Shown: piece after piece, positions 62,404 through 64,000 of the stretch
Position numbering within the stretch: position 1 is the stretch's first letter
How the letters are laid out: every line of letters starts with the position of its first letter
Source of the DNA: Drechslerella dactyloides
Lineage: Eukaryota; Ascomycota; Orbiliomycetes; Orbiliales; Orbiliaceae
DNA length: 64,000 nucleotides
Direction: 5' to 3'
NCBI GenBank assembly: GCA_020064725.1
Contig: JAGTWJ010000002.1
Location: 2,604,001-2,668,000 of the forward strand
Translations under genes and position numbers: made by a program
The notes under the pieces: generated by a model
The model's input: only the letters and a program-made list of their open reading frames with translations
What the model was told of the DNA's origin: nothing
Database searches by the model: none

Positions 62404-62853
62404 TTATTCCTCGATGGCGTAGTCATCCTCGCCCTCCTCGCCGCCCCAGTGGACGGGGCCGAGCTTGAGGAACCGTAGGCGACGGCCCTCGCTGCTGGTC
62501 GAGCTCATGCTAGTGCTTCGTCGTTTCTTGAGCATCATTGGCTCAACTGGGATGACGTTATTGGTGGCCTCGAGTTCTGGAGAGGCAATGGCTTCATCGG
62601 AGGCCTCGCTCTTCGAGCTGATGGATGCCCGGCGTTGCTTTGGAGCGGAAGGATAGGAGTCCGAAGTGACTGGAGCGAGAACAAGAAAGTTGGATGGCCG
62701 TCGCTGCTTGAGGACCTGTGGGGCGGCAGTTGGCTCTTGAGTGAGGGCAAGGAAGGTAGACTCGCGGTGAATCATAGATGGGTGGTGGGAGAGAGCCGAG
62801 TGAGGAGTGTGGATTGGCTCGGACTGAGTCGGGGCGAGCTGTTGGAATTGCAT
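62404..62853 (-). CDS. Small protein with repeated KxRR and FLxL motifs, unknown function
   Basis: Single-exon frame of 149 residues from ATG 62853. The minus strand has no ATG for the next 488 bases upstream, and a TATA-like GATATAAG (63143-63150) precedes a CT-rich stretch, so a real gene is likely. The sequence alternates two short motifs: a hydrophobic FLALTQE, FLVLAPV, FLKLGPV and a basic VLKQRRPS, PKQRRAS, LKKRRSTS. The C-terminus, RFLKLGPVHWGGEEGEDDYAIEE, combines the last hydrophobic copy with an acidic tail. I have an impression that this KLGPVHWG ending recurs in small fungal proteins, but I cannot verify it. The basic RRxS sites look like kinase sites. No function can be assigned. 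Confidence 0.7.
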   Translation of the reverse strand: MQFQQLAPTQSEPIHTPHSALSHHPSMIHRESTFLALTQEPTAAPQVLKQRRPSNFLVLAPVTSDSYPSAPKQRRASISSKSEASDEAIASPELEATNNVIPVEPMMLKKRRSTSMSSTSSEGRRLRFLKLGPVHWGGEEGEDDYAIEE

Positions 62854-63341
62854 CTTGTCGGTTGTTTCTATGAAAAAGTTGATAGTTGAAGTTTTCTTGT
62901 TTGACGGTGGTATTAATATGAATGCGGGTTGGAGTGGCTTCGACTGGCGAGAGCGATATTAAATGCTATACAGGTGGTAGTATGACTTTTCCTTGGAATA
63001 ATGGTATGACGACGACGGCACTATTGAAACAGACTGGACTGGCAATATGAAGCACTGGCAGATTAGGACGGCGGATGGCTGGTAGAATGACGGAGAGGAA
63101 ATATGGAGAGGAAGAGGGAGAAGGAGGGTCGAGGAGGGAGTTCTTATATCTCGAGGGGGGACTCGAGGGGTGTGGGAGCTCGACGCAAACCAAGAGCGAA
63201 GGCAAATAGAAAAAGAAAAATAAAAGAGGGCAGAATGCACACACGCCAGCAACAGGAGATCGGACCGGGAAAAAGAACAAATGCAATTATCAAGCAGGAT
63301 TTATTTTCGTAGCTTTGTGATGGTGGTGGTGGTGCAGCGCA
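62854..63341 (-). promoter_or_regulatory. Promoter and ATG-free leader of the 149-residue protein gene
   Basis: TATA-like GATATAAG on the minus strand (63143-63150) is followed by a pyrimidine-rich block (about 63080-63140). No minus-strand ATG is present across 62854-63341. The probable leader is about 230-280 nt. Confidence 0.55.
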
Positions 63342-64000
63342 GCATCTGATTGTCACTGGCACTCGCCGTTAGATTGGCTGTTAGCTTCGGCGTATGGCCA
63401 TCCATCCTGCCCGACGCTCCGGGCGCCTGGGGTCAGGCAGGGGCAACGGACGAAAAAGCGTCCTTTGCTCCTTCCCCCACGTAATGGCGCTGCCTGGCGT
63501 GCTGCAGGCGATCGAAAGCGAAAGAGTTCCGCAAAACCTTCTTTCACGCTTAGCGTTTGGGATTGATTCCAGGGTGGGCGGCTTGGATGCACCGCACCCA
63601 AACACCCAAGACACTCAAGACATTCGTATGAGGTCACGTTGGACGTTGCGAACCGAATCGAGGCGGGGGGATAACCTTAATCCCCACGGCCTGGCCGGGG
63701 AGGGTCTTGCTCATTCCCCGTCGCGAGGAGATCGCAAGTCTAAACGGCAGTTCGTTTCTATTTCCAGCGGACCGTGGAACGCTTGGCTGTGCGAAGCTAC
63801 CACAGCCAATTTCTTGGACCTGCCCTTCGACAGCTCGAAACATGTCGACGGCGACGGGCTAAGGCATTCCTCTGTCACGGAGGGCGACGCAATTGGGGGA
63901 GGTGTGTGTGGGCTGCCTGCCAGCGAATGGAGGGCATGCTGGAGCATCGCGCGCTGTGATTGGCCGGCATGCTGCAGGTCAAAGGAGGGCAGAAATGCAG
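63342..64000. other. Window end, no supportable gene
   Basis: Short overlapping frames only, on both strands. A gene could begin beyond the edge, but nothing here shows a recognisable domain. Confidence 0.4.

Overview
This window reads as a chromosomal segment of a filamentous ascomycete (Pezizomycotina). The genes carry many short introns (about 50-120 bp) with GTRNGT-like donors, CTAAC/CTRAC branch points and YAG acceptors. Leaders are pyrimidine-rich. The proteins belong to fungal families such as LaeA, Efm2, Hrd3, Psr1 and Tim10. No prokaryotic operons, rRNA, tRNA or CRISPR were seen. The order or species cannot be fixed from the sequence alone.

Thirteen protein genes are supported. Left part: laeA (3436-5000, +), a Trk-type potassium transporter (10678-13452, +) and an F-box-like protein (15128-16216, -). 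Centre: mitochondrial D-lactate dehydrogenase (20093-22107, +), the APC/C activator cdc20 (23295-25161, +), the EF2 lysine methyltransferase efm2 (26332-27676, -) and an unknown Ser-rich protein (33516-34634, -). Right part: mitochondrial lysyl-tRNA synthetase (39996-42043, -) divergent from tim10 (42640-43009, +), the ERAD factor hrd3 (43725-46740, -), a WDR89-like protein (47270-48629, -), a Psr1/FCP1-type phosphatase (50100-51825, -) and a small repeat-containing protein (62404-62853, -). Exon joins were worked out by hand and all close in frame. The least certain points are the first two exons of the transporter, one intron acceptor of the lysyl-tRNA synthetase, and the start codons of the transporter and the 372-residue unknown protein.

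Most of the window is intergenic. Gene-poor blocks of about 4-10 kb hold no supportable gene. Two of them (13.5-15.1 kb and 57.7-62.3 kb) are AT-rich and share a family of very short foldback elements ending in TCTCG/CGAGA. Two copies have 8-9 bp flanking direct repeats, which suggests tiny non-autonomous hAT-like transposons. A separate 142-bp MITE-like inverted-repeat element lies at 59.24-59.38 kb.

The most unusual signal is a strand-specific absence of ATG upstream of several regulatory genes. It covers about 1.58 kb before psr1, 0.77 kb before laeA, 0.73 kb before cdc20 and 0.49 kb before the small repeat protein. This points to long 5' leaders selected against upstream start codons. The genes do not form one pathway. 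Two neighbours that share a divergent promoter (lysyl-tRNA synthetase and Tim10) both serve mitochondria, and no secondary-metabolite cluster accompanies laeA.
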